Assembly: GCA_905339235.1 (NCBI GenBank)
Contig: CAJPFG010000026.1
Location: 62,001-126,000, forward strand
Length of the DNA: 64,000 nt
Direction of reading: 5' to 3'
DNA from: Phycisphaerales bacterium
GTDB taxonomy: Bacteria > Planctomycetota > Phycisphaerae > Phycisphaerales > UBA1924
The notes beneath the pieces are model-generated. The model saw nothing but the letters and a program-made list of their open reading frames with translations. It did no database searches and was not told where the DNA came from. Position 1 is the stretch's first letter, and each line of letters opens with the position of its first letter. The translations under genes and the position numbers were made by a program. This document shows positions 41,698-50,677 of the stretch, one piece after another.

Positions 41698-43899
41698 ATG
41701 CCCACCATCACTCTCCCCGACGGTAAGACCAAATCGTTCGACAAGCCCGTGACCGGCCTGGAGGTCGCTCTGTCGATCGGGCCGGGCCTGGCCAAGGCCG
41801 CGCTGGCGTGCAAGATCGACGGCGAGATCCGAGACCTTTCCACCGTGATAGATCGGGACTGCAAGGTCGCACTGATTACGCAGCCCAAGCCCGGGCAGCC
41901 GACCAGCCCTGAAGCCCTGACACTCATGCGTCACTCCGCGGCCCACGTCATGGCCGAGGCGATCCAGGACGTCGTGGGGAAGGACGTGCTTCTCGCGTAC
42001 GGCCCCCCCACCGACACCGGGTTCTTCTACGACATGTACGTGCCGGAGGGAAAGAAGCTCTCGACCGAACTCTTCGCGAAGATCGACGCACGCATCGCCG
42101 AGATCATCAAGGAAGATCGCCCCTTCACCCGCTACGAGCAAACCTCCACCGAGGCCCTCGCGCGGCTGCACGGCGAGCACAACAAGTACAAGGTCGACAA
42201 CGCCGAGCGAGCCCTGGGAATGCCATCGTCGGTCTACCTGGGGCACAAGGCCTCGCCCGCCCCCGCGGTACCCGGTACCCAGCACCCGGTACTTTCTTTC
42301 TACGCCACCGGCGTCCCCGGCAAAAACTGGGAGGACCTCTGCCGCGGGCCGCATGTGCCCACGACCGGCCGCATCGGCGCGGCCAAGGTCATGTCGCTGG
42401 CATCTTCGTACTGGCACGGCGATGAGAACTCCGACCGGCTTACCCGCGTCTACGGCACCGCCTTTCCGACCCAGCAGGAACTCGACGCGTACCTGAACCA
42501 ACTCGAAGAGGCCAAGAAGCGCGATCACCGTGTCATCGGGAAGCATCTGCGGCTGTTCCACATCGACGAGGATGTCGGCCAGGGCCTGATCCTCTGGACC
42601 CCGCGCGGCTCCATCGTCCGCCAGGAACTCATGAACTTCATCGGCGCCGAACTCAAGAAGCAGGGGTACATGCAGGTCTTCACCCCGCACATCGGGCGGC
42701 TGGAACTGTACAAGACCTCCGGGCACTTCCCGTACTACAAGGACGCCCAGTACCCGCCGGTGATCGAGCGCGACTCGCTGGATGCACTGTGCACGTCTGG
42801 CTGCTCGTGCGCCGAGATGGTCAACCGCGTCGAGGGCGTCTCGGCGAGGCTCGCCGCGGGAATCAACGAGCGCACCGGCAAGGAGACCATCGCCAAAGAC
42901 CGCATCAGGCCCGACGACCAACTCCTGGAGGGCTACCTCCTCAGGCCCATGAACTGCCCGCACCACGCGAAGATCTTCGCGAGCAGCCCGCACTCCTACC
43001 GCGATATGCCGGTGCGCCTCGCCGAGTTCGGCACCGTCTACCGCTGGGAGCAGTCGGGCGAACTCAACGGGATGACCCGCGTCCGCGGCTTCACCCAGGA
43101 CGACGCGCACCTCTTCTGCACCGAGGACCAGATACCCGCGGAGGTCCAGGGCTGCCTCTCGCTCGTGAAGACCATCTTCAAGACCCTCGGCATGAAGGAC
43201 TACCGCGTCCGCGTCGGCCTCCGCGACCCCGATAGCAACAAGTACACCGGCGCCGCCGAGAGTTGGGACAAGGCCGAAGCCGCGTGCATCGCCGCCGCCG
43301 AGTCGCTGGGCGTTTCGTTCAGCCGCGAGCCGGGCGAAGCCGCCTTCTATGGCCCCAAGATCGACTTCGTCGTCAAGGATGTCATCGGTCGCGAGTGGCA
43401 ACTCGGAACCGTCCAGGTCGATTACCAAATGGCCCTGCGGTTCGACCTCTCGTACGTTGGGCCGGACAACAAGCCGCACCGCCCGATTGTGATCCACCGC
43501 GCTCCCTTCGGGTCCTTCGAGCGCTTCGTCGGCGTGCTGATCGAGCACTTCGCGGGCGCGTTCCCCATGTGGCTCAGCCCCGAGCAGGTGCGGGTGCTGC
43601 CCATCAGCGAAAAGACCAACGAGTACGCCGCGAAGGTGCTCGCGGCCCTTCACGCCGCGGGCGTGCGCGCGTCGATCGACATGGGCGACGACCGCATTCA
43701 GGGCAAGATCAAGGTCGCGGCCGACGAGAAGATCCCCTACATGCTCATTGTCGGGCCGCGGGACGCCGAGGCGGACAACGTCTCGGTCCGGGCGAGGGGC
43801 GCGGAAAAGGACCTGGGCGCCATGCCGCTGGCGAAGTTTGTGGATGGTGTTGCAGCGGAAATCGCGTCCCGGACCGCGACGCTGGGTGTGAAGCCGTGA
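41698..43899 (+). CDS. thrS: Threonyl-tRNA synthetase
   Basis: 733 residues. Class II synthetase that charges tRNA-Thr. Domains in order: TGS (MPTITLPDGKTKSFDKPVTG), editing/SAD domain with MRHSAAHVMAEA and the CRGPHVPTTG motif, catalytic core with the zinc ligand in MNCPHHAKIF, motif 2 YRWEQSGELNGMTRVRGFTQ and a motif 3 region IVIHRAPFGSFERF, then anticodon-binding domain with VRVLPISEKTNEYA. Longer than the usual 640-680 owing to insertions, for example around SPAPAVPGTQHPV in the N-terminal half. Lacks a clear RBS; start set by the TGS domain. Under the threonine attenuator. Confidence 0.97.
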   Translation: MPTITLPDGKTKSFDKPVTGLEVALSIGPGLAKAALACKIDGEIRDLSTVIDRDCKVALITQPKPGQPTSPEALTLMRHSAAHVMAEAIQDVVGKDVLLAYGPPTDTGFFYDMYVPEGKKLSTELFAKIDARIAEIIKEDRPFTRYEQTSTEALARLHGEHNKYKVDNAERALGMPSSVYLGHKASPAPAVPGTQHPVLSFYATGVPGKNWEDLCRGPHVPTTGRIGAAKVMSLASSYWHGDENSDRLTRVYGTAFPTQQELDAYLNQLEEAKKRDHRVIGKHLRLFHIDEDVGQGLILWTPRGSIVRQELMNFIGAELKKQGYMQVFTPHIGRLELYKTSGHFPYYKDAQYPPVIERDSLDALCTSGCSCAEMVNRVEGVSARLAAGINERTGKETIAKDRIRPDDQLLEGYLLRPMNCPHHAKIFASSPHSYRDMPVRLAEFGTVYRWEQSGELNGMTRVRGFTQDDAHLFCTEDQIPAEVQGCLSLVKTIFKTLGMKDYRVRVGLRDPDSNKYTGAAESWDKAEAACIAAAESLGVSFSREPGEAAFYGPKIDFVVKDVIGREWQLGTVQVDYQMALRFDLSYVGPDNKPHRPIVIHRAPFGSFERFVGVLIEHFAGAFPMWLSPEQVRVLPISEKTNEYAAKVLAALHAAGVRASIDMGDDRIQGKIKVAADEKIPYMLIVGPRDAEADNVSVRARGAEKDLGAMPLAKFVDGVAAEIASRTATLGVKP

Positions 43900-44054
43900 G
43901 ACCGCAGGGGTCTTCGATTGTCGCTATCGCCGCTCTCGCGGGCGGCGCGGTCGGGCTTGTTTCTGTAGTTCACCACCGCGTGGAGATCCACTTCACCCCG
44001 CCAAGCCGGATGGGGCCACAGACTTGTGGAGGCGGTCGCGGTTCTTCAGTCTAA
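43896..44054 (+). CDS. Possible small membrane protein coupled to thrS
   Basis: 52 codons from a GTG at 43896 that overlaps the thrS stop as GTGA. N-terminus SSIVAIAALAGGAVGLVSVV is a single hydrophobic segment; the rest is short and Gly-rich. The GTGA overlap suggests coupling, but there is no family match or other support. Confidence 0.3.
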   Translation: MRPQGSSIVAIAALAGGAVGLVSVVHHRVEIHFTPPSRMGPQTCGGGRGSSV

Positions 44055-44235
44055 ATTGAGTTCGGCGCTCTTGGTCAAGGCTTCAACGGAGGCTGTCGCG
44101 TCGGAGTACGCCGCGGAACTGCGGTTTCTCCCTCTCACGTGCTGGGTTGTAAGGCCCGTGCCCGAGCCGGACGAGGCAATGGCTTGCCCGGACGCCGTTA
44201 AACGCTCTCGTTGCGCATGAGACGCCCCCGCTCGC

Positions 44236-45033
44236 TTACCGACGAAACCGCAGCAACCACCCGGGCAGTTCCGGCTCCGCGTACGCCTCGTCCCATGCGT
44301 TGTGCTTCACGCCCGGGTAGATCGTGAGTTTTGCTTCGGGCGCCTCGCACGCGCCCTGCGCACCGCGGCGTGCTCGAATTGCCCGCATCATCGCCTCGGA
44401 GTGCGCGGCCGGCACGATGTCGTCGGCACGCCCATGGAAGCACCACACCGGCATCGCATCCAGTCTCGCCGCGATCTCCGCCGCTTCGGCCGCGTCCGGC
44501 GGCGCATTTCGGAAGTCGGGATTGATATACCCGCAGATCGGCGCGATCGCGGCGAAGCGATTCGGATGCACCGCCGCGAACTTCCACGTTCCATGCCCGC
44601 CCTGTGAGAGCCCGGTCAGGTACACCCGCGCTGGGTCCACTCCGTGTTCCCGGATCGCCGCGTCCAGCAGCGCCATGACGATCGCGTCGAAGTCCTCCCA
44701 CTGCGCATCGCCGTCGGGCTTCTGCGGCATCACGATCACAAAGGGCCATCGGTCCGGCGCGGCCATGACGGCCTGGGCGATACTGCTGTTGCGGACGTGC
44801 TTCCAGCCGTCATCGCCGCACTCGCCCCGGCCGTGCAGGAACAAGATCGCCGGCGGTCGTGCCCCCGCCCGGTTTTCTGGCGTGTAGACCACGCACGCCA
44901 TGCGTTGGCCGGAAACCTCAAGGCGCTGCAACACGAAGCCCGGCCCGGCGGGGCCGACGCCCGTCGATGTGCACCCGGCGATGAGGCCGATTATCAGAAA
45001 CGCGGCCAACGAAGCGATCGACGAACTTGCCAT
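44236..45033 (-). CDS. Lipoprotein esterase/alpha-beta hydrolase
   Basis: 265 residues. A lipobox GLIAGC (Cys21) ends the signal peptide, so the enzyme is membrane-anchored. The alpha/beta-hydrolase fold follows: ILFLHGRGECGDDGWKHV (oxyanion-hole HGRGE), nucleophile Ser in YLTGLSQGGHGTW, acid in FHGRADDIVP and His in VKHNAWDEAY. These features fit the feruloyl-esterase/phospholipase-carboxylesterase-like group often annotated as prolyl oligopeptidase family. Substrate unknown; carbohydrate esters are possible. Confidence 0.88.
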   Translation of the reverse strand: MASSSIASLAAFLIIGLIAGCTSTGVGPAGPGFVLQRLEVSGQRMACVVYTPENRAGARPPAILFLHGRGECGDDGWKHVRNSSIAQAVMAAPDRWPFVIVMPQKPDGDAQWEDFDAIVMALLDAAIREHGVDPARVYLTGLSQGGHGTWKFAAVHPNRFAAIAPICGYINPDFRNAPPDAAEAAEIAARLDAMPVWCFHGRADDIVPAAHSEAMMRAIRARRGAQGACEAPEAKLTIYPGVKHNAWDEAYAEPELPGWLLRFRR

Positions 45034-45067
45034 GCGAGATGATTGGCGGGATTCGCCGCAGAAGGCG

Positions 45068-45550
45068 TCAATCCGTGCGCCCCAGCCTCACCGGCATGTC
45101 AATCCGGCGCGTGGTCCGGCCGTCGTTCAGGGTGAGTTTCAGGGCGGTCCGAGCGCCAACGGGCCACGCCGGGCCGCCACGGGCGAGGAACGTTCGCTGA
45201 TTGGGATTCGGAAACCCGGCCGTGCGAATGTCGTCCATGAATCGCGGATTCCAAACCGCCCGGCCGAAGAGTAACTGCGCATCCCGGATCGCCAGGCCCC
45301 GTGGCAGACCACGCGAATCCCGGGTCGAGAACGTAACGAAGATCGCCGTAGGCGGTTCACCGAGAATGGGCGGCATGAAGTCGCGGATCACCGAAACCTC
45401 CACGCGAACGGCCCTTCCGTCGAGCAGGAGCGTGCCCCCGCCGGGGGTTCGAAAGGCCGTGGACGAAACCTCGGGCGCGGGTGACGCACCCCGCAGCGTC
45501 AAAGCCAACAGGCACACCGCGCCGGCACACAATGCCATCATCGTTCGCAT
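45068..45550 (-). CDS. Exported hypothetical protein
   Basis: 160 residues with signal peptide (MMALCAGAVCLLALTLRGAS) and GGAG before the ATG at 45550. The mature part is beta-rich (LLLDGRAVRVEVSVIRDFMP, ARTALKLTLNDGRTTRRIDM). No family recognised. It lies 34 bp upstream of the esterase gene on the same strand. Confidence 0.7.
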   Translation of the reverse strand: MRTMMALCAGAVCLLALTLRGASPAPEVSSTAFRTPGGGTLLLDGRAVRVEVSVIRDFMPPILGEPPTAIFVTFSTRDSRGLPRGLAIRDAQLLFGRAVWNPRFMDDIRTAGFPNPNQRTFLARGGPAWPVGARTALKLTLNDGRTTRRIDMPVRLGRTD

Positions 45551-45688
45551 GGGCTGACTCCCGTGCGGCTTGGGGCATGCCCGCAGGGATCCTCGTCGGC
45601 CGCGGTCATACAGACTACCGGCGAGGCACCCGGTTCCGCAAGTTGGGGCGGTTCGCACGACATTCGGGGGCGGCAGGCCACCCGTGGA

Positions 45689-46819
45689 CTACAAGATTCG
45701 CTGGCTCCGCGGGTAACTGCCCAAGACTGTGAGTTCCTGGCAATGGTGCCCCGCCCGCTCGAGGGCCAACTGCATCGTGGCATCGGACCGGTGGCCCTGG
45801 GCGTCGATAAAGAACGTATACGTCCAGTTCGTCCGCCCGGCGGGGCGCTTGTCGATGTGCGTCAGGTTGATGCCCGATCGCTCGAAGTCGCTGAGCACCG
45901 ATGCGAGAGCGCCCGGCTTGTCGAGCGTCTTGAACAGGATCGACGTCTTGTCGTCGCCGCTGCGCTTGGCCTGCTCACGGGACAGGACAAAGAACCGCGT
46001 GATGTTGTTCGGGTTGTCCTCGATGTTCTCGAAGAGAATGCTGACGTCGTAGATCTCCGCCGCCAGCGTGCTGCCGATGGCCGCGGAGCGGCTCTCACCC
46101 TTCTCGCTCTCTTCGCAAACCAACTGCACGGCGCGGCTGGAACTCGGCGCGGGGACCTGCGGCACATTGGGGAACTTGTTGGCCAGCCACGCGCGGCACT
46201 GGGAGAAAACCTCGGGCTTGGAGTGAATCCGCTCCACCCGGGCCGGCTCGCAGTTGGCGAGCAAAGCGTGGTGGACCTCCAGTTGGACCTCGGCGTAGAT
46301 CTGGACCCTACCTGCAAACGACGTGAGCGAGTCAAGCGTCTCGACGATGCCGCCGTGAATGGAGTTCTCGATCGGGACAAGGCCGTAGTCAACGTGGCCG
46401 CGAAAGACCCCGGTGAAGACCGCGTCGATGGTTCCCAGGTCCTCGAAGGCAACGCTCTGGCCGAAGTGACGGACCGAGGCGAGGTGAGAGAAGGAACCCG
46501 GCGGCCCCAGATAGCCGATGGAAAGGCCTCGCTCGAGCGAGAAGGACCCGCTCATGATCTCGCGGTACACCCCCTCGATCGCGCGCGGGGGAAGCGGGCC
46601 GCTGTTGAGCCCCAGGACACGGTCGAGGACTTCCCGTTCGCGATGCGGCGCGTAAATGGGCACGCCGGTGGCTCGCTTGAGCGATCCGACATCCACGACC
46701 AGGCGCGCCCGCTCGTTGAGCAGTTCAACCAGGCGGCGGTCCACCTCGTCGATGCGTCCGCGGAGATCGTCGAGCGGCGCCGCGGGGGCGGGCGGTTGGG
46801 GCGGCGGCTGTGCGTCCAT
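45689..46819 (-). CDS. pheA: Bifunctional chorismate mutase/prephenate dehydratase
   Basis: 376 residues for phenylalanine synthesis. The N-terminal AroQ chorismate mutase helix (LDDLRGRIDEVDRRLVELLN) is followed by the dehydratase domain (IGYLGPPGSFSHLASVRHFG; IENSIHGGIVETLDSL; NPNNITRFFVLSR) with the TRF catalytic motif, and a C-terminal ACT domain (ILFKTLDKPGALASVLSDFE, with INLTHIDKRP) for phenylalanine feedback. The N-terminus has a short Pro/Ala tract. Starts 9 bp after the 46829-47524 gene. Confidence 0.95.
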   Translation of the reverse strand: MDAQPPPQPPAPAAPLDDLRGRIDEVDRRLVELLNERARLVVDVGSLKRATGVPIYAPHREREVLDRVLGLNSGPLPPRAIEGVYREIMSGSFSLERGLSIGYLGPPGSFSHLASVRHFGQSVAFEDLGTIDAVFTGVFRGHVDYGLVPIENSIHGGIVETLDSLTSFAGRVQIYAEVQLEVHHALLANCEPARVERIHSKPEVFSQCRAWLANKFPNVPQVPAPSSSRAVQLVCEESEKGESRSAAIGSTLAAEIYDVSILFENIEDNPNNITRFFVLSREQAKRSGDDKTSILFKTLDKPGALASVLSDFERSGINLTHIDKRPAGRTNWTYTFFIDAQGHRSDATMQLALERAGHHCQELTVLGSYPRSQRIL

Positions 46820-46828
46820 GCGGCGTGC

Positions 46829-47524
46829 TCACTGGGGCGGGGCGGGCGCGGCGAGGGTCTTGTCGATGGCCTTGTTCAGTTCCGTGGCGTAGTTGATCTT
46901 GTATTCCTCGTCGGGAATGCTGGCATCGTCGGCGGCCTTCTTTGCCTGGGCGAGGAAGGACTTGAGTTCGTCATCGGTCAGCGACTGTTTGAGTTGGGTC
47001 TGGCCTTGCGGGGTCTTGTAGGTCACCATGTTCACCAGGCTCTGGAGTTCCGATTGCGGAATTTTCTTTTCCACCGTTCCTCTCGCAAATCGCTGGAGCG
47101 ATCGACGGCCGGCGTTCTTTTCGTCATCGGTGAGTTTGGACGTGGTGATGTACTGCTCGTCGGCGCCGTCCACCATGGCCATGCTCATGATCGGCCCCTC
47201 GACGACTTCCTTGATGACGTTTCCGAGTTGATCGTTGGTAATCTTGCCGGATTCCCAGTCATCCGCGACCTGGTTGATCCGCGTCGTGATCGAGGTCTTC
47301 TGATCCTGCGGAAGTTTGGACTGATCGACCATGGTGATCGCCACGGACTTCCCAAGGCCGGCCGCCCACCCCTTCCAACTCACGGCCACCCAGATCCCAA
47401 CGCCCACCACGAGCGCCAGGACAATCGCGAGCGCAATCAGGCAGCCTTTGGGTATCCCGCCGCGACGGCCGGAAAACCGGATCGTGTGGGAGGGCGGATT
47501 CGAGAGTCGTATGTTCCTGGGCAT
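46829..47524 (-). CDS. Single-pass membrane protein of unknown function
   Basis: 231 residues; AAGGGGA precedes the ATG at 47524. A basic N-terminus and transmembrane helix near residues 29-48 (LIALAIVLALVVGVGIWVAV) anchor a soluble, mostly helical domain (DQKTSITTRINQVADDWESG, TDDELKSFLAQAKKAADDAS). No catalytic motif seen. Probably co-transcribed with pheA, which starts 9 bp downstream; the functional link is unclear. Confidence 0.78.
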   Translation of the reverse strand: MPRNIRLSNPPSHTIRFSGRRGGIPKGCLIALAIVLALVVGVGIWVAVSWKGWAAGLGKSVAITMVDQSKLPQDQKTSITTRINQVADDWESGKITNDQLGNVIKEVVEGPIMSMAMVDGADEQYITTSKLTDDEKNAGRRSLQRFARGTVEKKIPQSELQSLVNMVTYKTPQGQTQLKQSLTDDELKSFLAQAKKAADDASIPDEEYKINYATELNKAIDKTLAAPAPPQ

Positions 47525-47668
47525 GTGTTCCCCTTGAATGAGAGGCGGAGTGTACCGCGCGTACTTCGTTCGTGTTTTTGAGGCCGGCATTTCGCGATGC
47601 GCCTCGCGCCGGCGCGAATCCGGGAGGACTTTGGTATCCTTCGCGACAAATCTCGCGAGGGACCCCGC

Positions 47669-49126
47669 ATGAGCGTGCTTCCGTCGGTGTACAACGAGGA
47701 CCATCCGTACAACGCGTGGATGCGCCGGGTGGCGCCGATCGGCGTGGTCGTGCTGGTCGGGCTGGTGGTGTTCGGCCAGCAGTTCATCTCCGGGTTCTTC
47801 TCCCAGACACTCGAAACACCCCCGGAAGAGATGCGGGCCTCGGAGGCGCTGTCCGATTCCGACCTGGACGGGTTTACGGTCGAATGCAAGGCGATGGTCA
47901 AGTTCACGGCGATCGAACGAAAACTCGCGGCGTCCGGCGCCTACGACGAAGACCCCCAAGCCACGACCGACGCCTCGACCGAACTGGCGGACGCCGTCTC
48001 GCTACTCGAAGAGGCCGCGATCTCCCGCACCCAGCGCCTCCGATTCGGGATCGTCGTCGCGGAGTTGCTCGGCCCCGGCGCGGCGCTGGAAGCCCTCGAG
48101 CCCCTGGCGAACGAGGTCGGCCCCGCCAGCGTGCTCTCGCCCGACATCGCAGCCCTCCGCAAACTCTACGCGGAAACCAGCACGCCTCTGGACCCCGCCG
48201 CCCGGCAGGCGCTGATCGATCGGCACGGCTGGTTCGGTTGGCTCGCGGCTGGTTTCGGCCAGAACGACTCGAACTCGGATCGGCGGTGGGCTCTTTCGGG
48301 GGGCCGGGCGCTCGTTGCAATCGGAATGCTCTCCACGGCGATGATGCTCGTCGGGCTGCTTCTCGGCGCCGTGCTGATCGTGGTGGTGTTGCGTAAAGCC
48401 CACGCGGGTGAGTTCGATTCCCAGGTCGCGCGGACCGACGTACCGCGATTCCTGTACGCCGAGACGTTCTTGGTGGCGCAACTGGTGTTCCTGGTCTATC
48501 TGTTCGCCAACGTGCTCCTGCACGACGCCGACCCCGTCGCCACCTCCACCGTGACCGAGGTGCTGCTCTGGGGAGAGGGGTTGCTGCTGGCCTGGCCGCT
48601 GCTTCGGGGCGTGACTTTCGCGACGATGCGGACCGACCTGGGCCTGCATTCGGGCGAGAGCCTGATCCATGAGTTGGTGTTCGGCGTGGGCGGCTGGCTG
48701 ATATCGGTCCCGGTTACGTTCATGATCGGCTGGGTGCTGACGGTCGTGATGCCCGACTCCGAGACGCCCTCGGGAATCCCGATGTTTGAGCGGCCCGGCC
48801 CCGGAGGTTGGACGGCCGTGGTGCTCGGGGCGATCAGCGCCGTCGTCTGGGCGCCCCTGCTGGAAGAAACACTGTTCCGGGGAGCGCTGCACCGCTGGCT
48901 GCCCAACGGCCTGGGGGTCTGGGGGCGGGTGTTGATGACGTCGGTGATCTTCGGAATCGTCCACCCTTACTCCCCTCAGGGGTTGATCCAGGTGGGGGCC
49001 GCCGGGGTGGTGTTCGGTCTCCTCCGGGAGTGGCGGGGCTCGCTCATCGCGGGAATGGTCTGCCATTTCCTGCACAACGCCACGATCGAAGGGATCAATA
49101 TCGGGACGCTGCTGGCGCTCAACTAG
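47669..49126 (+). CDS. CPBP-family intramembrane metalloprotease
   Basis: 485 residues; GAGGGA precedes the ATG at 47669. The C-terminal CPBP (CaaX protease-like, Abi) domain has the motifs EETLFRGAL (EExxxR), a His in SVIFGIVHP and HFLHN. Several transmembrane segments lie between residues 25-45 and 210-470. The N-terminal 150-residue extension is soluble and helical (SLLEEAAISRTQRLRFGIVV). Family members cleave membrane-embedded substrates; the substrate here is unknown. Confidence 0.9.
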   Translation: MSVLPSVYNEDHPYNAWMRRVAPIGVVVLVGLVVFGQQFISGFFSQTLETPPEEMRASEALSDSDLDGFTVECKAMVKFTAIERKLAASGAYDEDPQATTDASTELADAVSLLEEAAISRTQRLRFGIVVAELLGPGAALEALEPLANEVGPASVLSPDIAALRKLYAETSTPLDPAARQALIDRHGWFGWLAAGFGQNDSNSDRRWALSGGRALVAIGMLSTAMMLVGLLLGAVLIVVVLRKAHAGEFDSQVARTDVPRFLYAETFLVAQLVFLVYLFANVLLHDADPVATSTVTEVLLWGEGLLLAWPLLRGVTFATMRTDLGLHSGESLIHELVFGVGGWLISVPVTFMIGWVLTVVMPDSETPSGIPMFERPGPGGWTAVVLGAISAVVWAPLLEETLFRGALHRWLPNGLGVWGRVLMTSVIFGIVHPYSPQGLIQVGAAGVVFGLLREWRGSLIAGMVCHFLHNATIEGINIGTLLALN

Positions 49127-49232
49127 GGCGTAGATCCGGTAAGATGGGGGGTTTCATTCATTCGTGGAGTGTTCCCGAGGTGTTCGCAATCCCGGTCGCA
49201 TCGCGGGACATTCACCAGTGACGAGCGAACCC

Positions 49233-49805
49233 ATGCACAACATCGCACCCGCCCAGGGAGAGGGCGCCGGCGGCGTGGGGACGCGGCTGACCCCCGAGCA
49301 GTTTGCCGCTCGGCTCCAGGAGTGTCACCGCACCGTGTGGACCATCGCGGTTTCAATCGTGGGTGACCCTTCGCTTGCCGATGACATGGTTCAAGAGGCC
49401 GCGGCCGTGGCGCTTTCCAAGTTGGATGAGTTTGATCCCTCCACGAGTTTCCACGCCTGGTTCGGTCAGGTGGTTCGATTCGTCGCGCTCAACGAGGGTC
49501 GCAAGCGGCGGCGTACCCGCTCCGAGGGCGACTCGCGGATCGAAGGCGCCGCCGACAGGTCCGACCCGGCGGCCCCGGCGGCGTTTGACTCCCGAGTTCG
49601 CGCGGCCCTGGAATCTCTGGCGGAAGCCCCTCGAACCTGCCTGCTGATGCGGACGCTGCACGGAATGTCTTTCACCCAGATCGCGGCGGCCCTGGATATC
49701 CCGGAAGGCACGGCCATGAGCCACGTGCACCGGGCCCGGGCGACGCTGCGAGAGCGGCTGGCCTCGATGAATCCCGCGCCGCGTGACCAGGGAGGTGGCG
49801 CATGA
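49233..49805 (+). CDS. ECF RNA polymerase sigma factor
   Basis: 190 residues. Region 2 contains SIVGDPSLADDMVQEAAAVA and FHAWFGQVVRFVALNEGRKR; region 4 has the HTH FTQIAAALDIPEGTAMSHVH. A GTG 15 nt upstream (49218) is an alternative start. A -10-like TAAGAT lies at 49139-49144. Its stop overlaps the next gene as ATGA; the partner looks like an anti-sigma factor, so this is a classical sigma/anti-sigma pair distinct from the kinase-linked sigma at 13347. Confidence 0.9.
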   Translation: MHNIAPAQGEGAGGVGTRLTPEQFAARLQECHRTVWTIAVSIVGDPSLADDMVQEAAAVALSKLDEFDPSTSFHAWFGQVVRFVALNEGRKRRRTRSEGDSRIEGAADRSDPAAPAAFDSRVRAALESLAEAPRTCLLMRTLHGMSFTQIAAALDIPEGTAMSHVHRARATLRERLASMNPAPRDQGGGA

Positions 49806-50674
49806 CCGTGCCTCCCAGCAACCCGGGCCGCGCCGGCGGGATCGACCCTGTCGATGCCTATTTGGACAACCTGATGACGCCCGACGAACGGGCGGCTTTC
49901 GAGCGCCGGCTGGCGCGGGATGCGGATCTCCGTGAACTGATCGAACTGCAAAAGCAGATCGACGGCTCTCTGGTTCGGCAGTTGCCGTACCGGGCGCCCA
50001 CGCCCGCGCCCGCGGCAATCCCCATCTCGCGAGCGGCGGGCATCTCGTGGACGCGGATCCGCTGGATCGGCGCCATCGCGGCGATCGTCGCCCTCGCATT
50101 CATCACAGTGCTTTACGTGACCCAGCCCCCCGCGTTGAAGTTCCGCGCTCCCGATCTGGTCTATCGCGACTTTGACGCCGCCGGCTGGAAGCCCGCCTGG
50201 GTCTGCAAGGACGACCGCGAGTTCGCCGAAATGGTCAGTTTCTACCTCGACTCGGCCGTGGTGGTGCCGCTGGACACGCCCGGCGTCACGTTGGCGGGCT
50301 GGTCACTGGCCGATCAGTTCGACCACGGCAAGCCCATCGGCACTCCGATGAGCCAGCAGACTCTGGCGCTGCTGACCAAGGTCGATGGAAAGAACGTGCT
50401 GGTCCTGATGGACCGTCTAAGCAGCGATCGGAAGATGCGAGTCTCCGCCGACAGCGGGCTTTTCCTGCACCGCCGCGAGTTGAACGGCCTCGTGCTGTAC
50501 GAGGTTTCGCCAATGCCCGAAGCGCGCGTGCTCCCCAAGGCGTTGCCGGCGGAGGGGCGCCCCAAGCCCGGACCCAGCGGGATCGACGGTCCGAACCACC
50601 GCAAGGGCACCGGCAAGCGGTCGCGAGGCTCTGCGTTGATTGATGGCCCCTCGGACCTCTCCGGGGCCGGTTGA
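49802..50674 (+). CDS. Anti-sigma factor-like membrane protein
   Basis: 290 residues. The N-terminal helical part (DAYLDNLMTPDERAAFERRL) matches the anti-sigma N-terminal fold, without the HxxxCxxC zinc motif. One transmembrane segment at about 86-106 (RWIGAIAAIVALAFITVLYV) is followed by a periplasmic domain of about 180 residues (VYRDFDAAGWKPAWVCKDDR) and a basic low-complexity tail. It overlaps the sigma gene by 4 nt and probably sequesters that sigma factor at the membrane until an envelope signal releases it. Confidence 0.85.
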   Translation: MTVPPSNPGRAGGIDPVDAYLDNLMTPDERAAFERRLARDADLRELIELQKQIDGSLVRQLPYRAPTPAPAAIPISRAAGISWTRIRWIGAIAAIVALAFITVLYVTQPPALKFRAPDLVYRDFDAAGWKPAWVCKDDREFAEMVSFYLDSAVVVPLDTPGVTLAGWSLADQFDHGKPIGTPMSQQTLALLTKVDGKNVLVLMDRLSSDRKMRVSADSGLFLHRRELNGLVLYEVSPMPEARVLPKALPAEGRPKPGPSGIDGPNHRKGTGKRSRGSALIDGPSDLSGAG

Positions 50675-50677
50675 TCT

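Noticed and set aside
41683-43653. 656-residue open frame antisense to thrS
   Set aside because: It is the complementary frame of a high-GC gene with clear ThrRS motifs; residues are Arg/Gly/Val/Leu-biased and show no domain.
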